A DNA stretch of 16,026 nucleotides, from assembly GCA_965120355.1 (NCBI GenBank), contig CBCPMX010000065.1, forward strand, positions 1 through 16,026, in the 5' to 3' direction. The stretch comes from CBCPMX01 sp965120355 (lineage in GTDB: Bacteria > Bacillota > Clostridia > Oscillospirales > Oscillospiraceae). A program made the position numbers and the translations under genes. Under the pieces are notes generated by a model that worked only from the letters and a program-made list of their open reading frames with translations, did not search any database and was not told the DNA's origin. Every line of letters begins with the position of its first letter. Positions within the stretch are counted from its first letter, which is position 1. Shown here one piece after another: positions 14,311 through 16,026 of the stretch.

Positions 14311-15789
14311 CTATAAAATAATACAGATCAGTCCACCGCTGCCCTCGTTGATGATACGGGTGAGCGTATCTTTCAATTTGTAGCGGGCATCTTCCGGCAT
14401 ACGCTTAAGTTTTGTATTCAGGCCCTCGTTGACCAGCTCGAAGAGACTTTTGCCAAATATATTGCTTTCCCAGAGCTTTTCCGTGTTTCCTTCGTACTCG
14501 CTGAGCAGGTAGTTCAGCAGGTCTTCAGACTGCTTTTCATCGCCCACAATGGGGCTGATTTCCGTGACAATGTCCGCCCGCATCATATGGATGGATGGTG
14601 CGCTGGCTTTCAGCCGAACGCCATAGGAACCGCCCTTGTGGATGATTTCCGGCACTTCCAGCCGCATCTCATCGGTGGAGGGCATCACAATACCGTAGCC
14701 AGTGGCCCGAACTTCCTGTAGGGCATTTTCAATACGGTCATAGTCCTGCTTTACCTGCGCCAGATTGGACAGCAGGGTCAGCAGTTCCCCATCATTTTCA
14801 ATGGGCAGGCCGGACTGCTCACTGAGAACCTGATAAAACAGTGTTTCCGGGAAGGTCAATGTGCAAACCACAGTCCCGGTGCCCAGATCGATCTGATCAA
14901 TTGCGCAGTTCTGGATGGTTTCCAACTGACACAGGGACGCAAGAGCCGGTTCTGCCTGGCTGATGCGGTGGATTGTCTGGGCGCTGGTGCGTATGGCGTC
15001 GTACAGGCCGGCCTTGACCTGATGCGTCCAGTCCAGGGCGTCCACCCAGCGGGGCAGGTAAAACTGCATCTCCCGCATGGGAAATTCAGACAAAAGCGCT
15101 GAGAGAATTTCTAAAATCTTGTCTTCGTCCAGGATCAGGCAGTTAACAGCCATGCAGGTGACGCCGTATTGATTCTCCAGCATCCGGCACAGCTGCCGCG
15201 CCTCGGCACTGCTTGGGTCAGCCGAGTTGACCAGCACCAAAAAGGGCTTCCCGGTAGCTGCCATGTCTTCAATGGCGCGGGCTTCGGCACTGACATAGTC
15301 TTCCCGCGGAATATCGGTGATGGTGCCGTCGGTGGTCATGACAATGCCGATGGTGCAGTGGGTCTGCATGACCTTTTTGGTTCCCAATTCCGCAGCCTCG
15401 GTCATGGGGATTTCATGGTCAAACCAGGGCGTAGTGACCATGCGGGGCTGGCCGTCCTCTGTGGCGCCGATGGCGCCGTCCACCATGTAACCCACGCTGT
15501 CGATGAGGCGGACGGAGAGCCGGGTTGTGCCGTTGGGACGGATCTCCACAGCCTCCTCCGGAACGAATTTTGGCTCCGCCGTCATAATGGTGCGGCCGGA
15601 GCCGCTCTGGGGCAGTTCGTCCATGGCGCGTTCCCGCTTGTATACATTTTCGATGTTTGGGATCACCAGGGCTTCCATAAACCGCTTGACGAACGTGGAT
15701 TTGCCGCTGCGGACCGGTCCGGAAACTGCCAGATATATATTCCCATCGGTCCGCCGGCCGATTTGCTCATAGATGCTTTGTTCTGCCAC
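14311..15789 (-). CDS. spoIVA: Stage IV sporulation protein A, spore-coat basement ATPase
   Basis: A 492-residue SpoIVA, the same length as the Bacillus protein. It polymerises by ATP hydrolysis on the outer forespore membrane, anchored there by SpoVM in Bacillus, and forms the platform for coat assembly; it is also needed for cortex formation. Visible landmarks are the P-loop GPVRSGKST (24-32, Lys30), the switch segment TIMTAEPKF (66-74), LIDSVGYMVDGA, NSADPSS in place of a NKxD motif, VRLKASAPSIHM, and the highly conserved C-terminus ARYKLKDTLTRIINEGSGG ending LICIIL, which docks on the membrane. From memory Bacillus has TIMTTEPKF, so one of the two threonines is Ala here. The start is the GTG at 15789, with AAGGGGG 7 bases upstream; the nearby ATG at 15793 is out of frame. 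It is expressed alone from a sigma-E promoter. Confidence 0.97.
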   Translation of the reverse strand: MAEQSIYEQIGRRTDGNIYLAVSGPVRSGKSTFVKRFMEALVIPNIENVYKRERAMDELPQSGSGRTIMTAEPKFVPEEAVEIRPNGTTRLSVRLIDSVGYMVDGAIGATEDGQPRMVTTPWFDHEIPMTEAAELGTKKVMQTHCTIGIVMTTDGTITDIPREDYVSAEARAIEDMAATGKPFLVLVNSADPSSAEARQLCRMLENQYGVTCMAVNCLILDEDKILEILSALLSEFPMREMQFYLPRWVDALDWTHQVKAGLYDAIRTSAQTIHRISQAEPALASLCQLETIQNCAIDQIDLGTGTVVCTLTFPETLFYQVLSEQSGLPIENDGELLTLLSNLAQVKQDYDRIENALQEVRATGYGIVMPSTDEMRLEVPEIIHKGGSYGVRLKASAPSIHMMRADIVTEISPIVGDEKQSEDLLNYLLSEYEGNTEKLWESNIFGKSLFELVNEGLNTKLKRMPEDARYKLKDTLTRIINEGSGGLICIIL

Positions 15790-15819
15790 GCATATTCCCC
15801 CTTGTGGATGGTTTGTTCA

Positions 15820-15848
15820 AATCTATGAGTGCAGGGGCGGGAATATGC
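15820..15848 (-). promoter_or_regulatory. Sigma-E promoter of spoIVA
   Basis: On the minus strand GCATATT (15842-15848), a 14-base spacer, CATAGATT (15820-15827). The -35 fits KMATATT perfectly and the -10 matches CATACAMT at 6 of 8 positions. The gene is known to be sigma-E dependent in Bacillus, which supports the call. The leader is about 24 bases. Confidence 0.8.
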
Positions 15849-15885
15849 AGACAAGTTGTAGGGCGGGGAACGGTTTCATTCTCAG

Positions 15886-15927
15886 TTGCCGCAGCCCGCA
15901 GCAGCAAGAACAAGGGAGCTGCGGCAA
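15886..15927 (-). other. 10-bp inverted repeat upstream of spoIVA
   Basis: TTGCCGCAGC (15886-15895) pairs perfectly with GCTGCGGCAA (15918-15927) around a 22-base loop that contains a second copy of part of the arm (GCAGC). No U-run follows on either strand. Its place just after the partial gene at the right edge suggests a terminator for that gene. Confidence 0.4.
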
Positions 15928-15950
15928 TGCCGGCTGTTCAAAATTTTGGC

Positions 15951-16026
15951 TCAATCATTTTTCTTGTGGGATTGAAGTGAAGTAAGGTATGCGCGGTAGC
16001 CGCTGTGCTGGTATGCTTTTTGCAGC
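15951..16026 (-). CDS. 3' end of a gene entering from the right edge
   Basis: One minus-strand frame gives the tail LQKAYQHSGYRAYLTSLQ followed by SHKKND and a TGA at 15951-15953. Its amphipathic, Tyr/Lys-rich look is that of a normal protein C-terminus. A second frame is also open over this short distance, so the evidence is modest. No family can be named from 25 residues. Confidence 0.4.
   Translation of the reverse strand, partial: LQKAYQHSGYRAYLTSLQSHKKND

Noticed and set aside
15845..15985. 46-residue cysteine-containing ORF on the plus strand upstream of spoIVA
   Set aside because: It overlaps the spoIVA sigma-E promoter on the opposite strand and an inverted repeat, has no convincing ribosome-binding site, and resembles no known Cys-rich peptide family.

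Overview
The window looks like chromosomal DNA from a spore-forming, GC-rich member of the Clostridia, most likely an Oscillospiraceae-type gut anaerobe. The evidence is a full-length SpoIVA spore-coat ATPase, a SleC-like cortex-lytic locus, an S-layer-homology (SLH) surface protein, strong AGGAGG ribosome-binding sites, and promoters that fit sigma-A and the mother-cell factor sigma-E. I see no phage, insertion sequence, CRISPR array, rRNA or tRNA. The genus assignment is inference.

Left part, minus strand (1-3978): a tight operon reads ymdB, then an SbcD/YhaO-type metallophosphatase, then a small SbcC/YhaN-type ATPase with a membrane hairpin. The reading frames overlap by 8 and 4 bases, and a sigma-A promoter precedes ymdB. 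Below it lies the 5' end of a secreted acidic protein that runs off the left edge. Divergent from ymdB, on the plus strand, is a secreted protein with a CHAP-like cysteine amidase/peptidase domain and three SLH repeats (4270-5418), with its own promoter.

Middle, minus strand (5796-9245): a LysR-family regulator is broken by a one-base frameshift. Upstream of it are three consecutive genes (130, 473 and 147 codons) that together look like a split SleC cortex-lytic system: a stand-alone N-terminal region, a SpoIID-like core with peptidoglycan-binding repeats, and an extra peptidoglycan-binding protein. A good sigma-E promoter match precedes the first gene, which suggests mother-cell expression during sporulation.

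Right part, plus strand (9381-14278): a sigma-A promoter and a leader of about 160 bases, holding a possible small membrane ORF and competing hairpins, lead into a four-gene operon: ABC ATPase, ABC permease, GldG-like auxiliary protein, and DUF4340-like protein. This is the widespread but poorly understood 'Gld-type' ABC exporter arrangement. A 14-bp stem with a TTCG loop ends it. The convergent spoIVA gene (14311-15789, minus) has a GTG start and a near-consensus sigma-E promoter. The last bases probably hold the 3' end of another minus-strand gene.

The most notable items are the division of the SleC-like protein into separate genes, the matching sigma-E promoters at that locus and at spoIVA, the frameshifted LysR gene, and the ABC operon leader with its small ORF.
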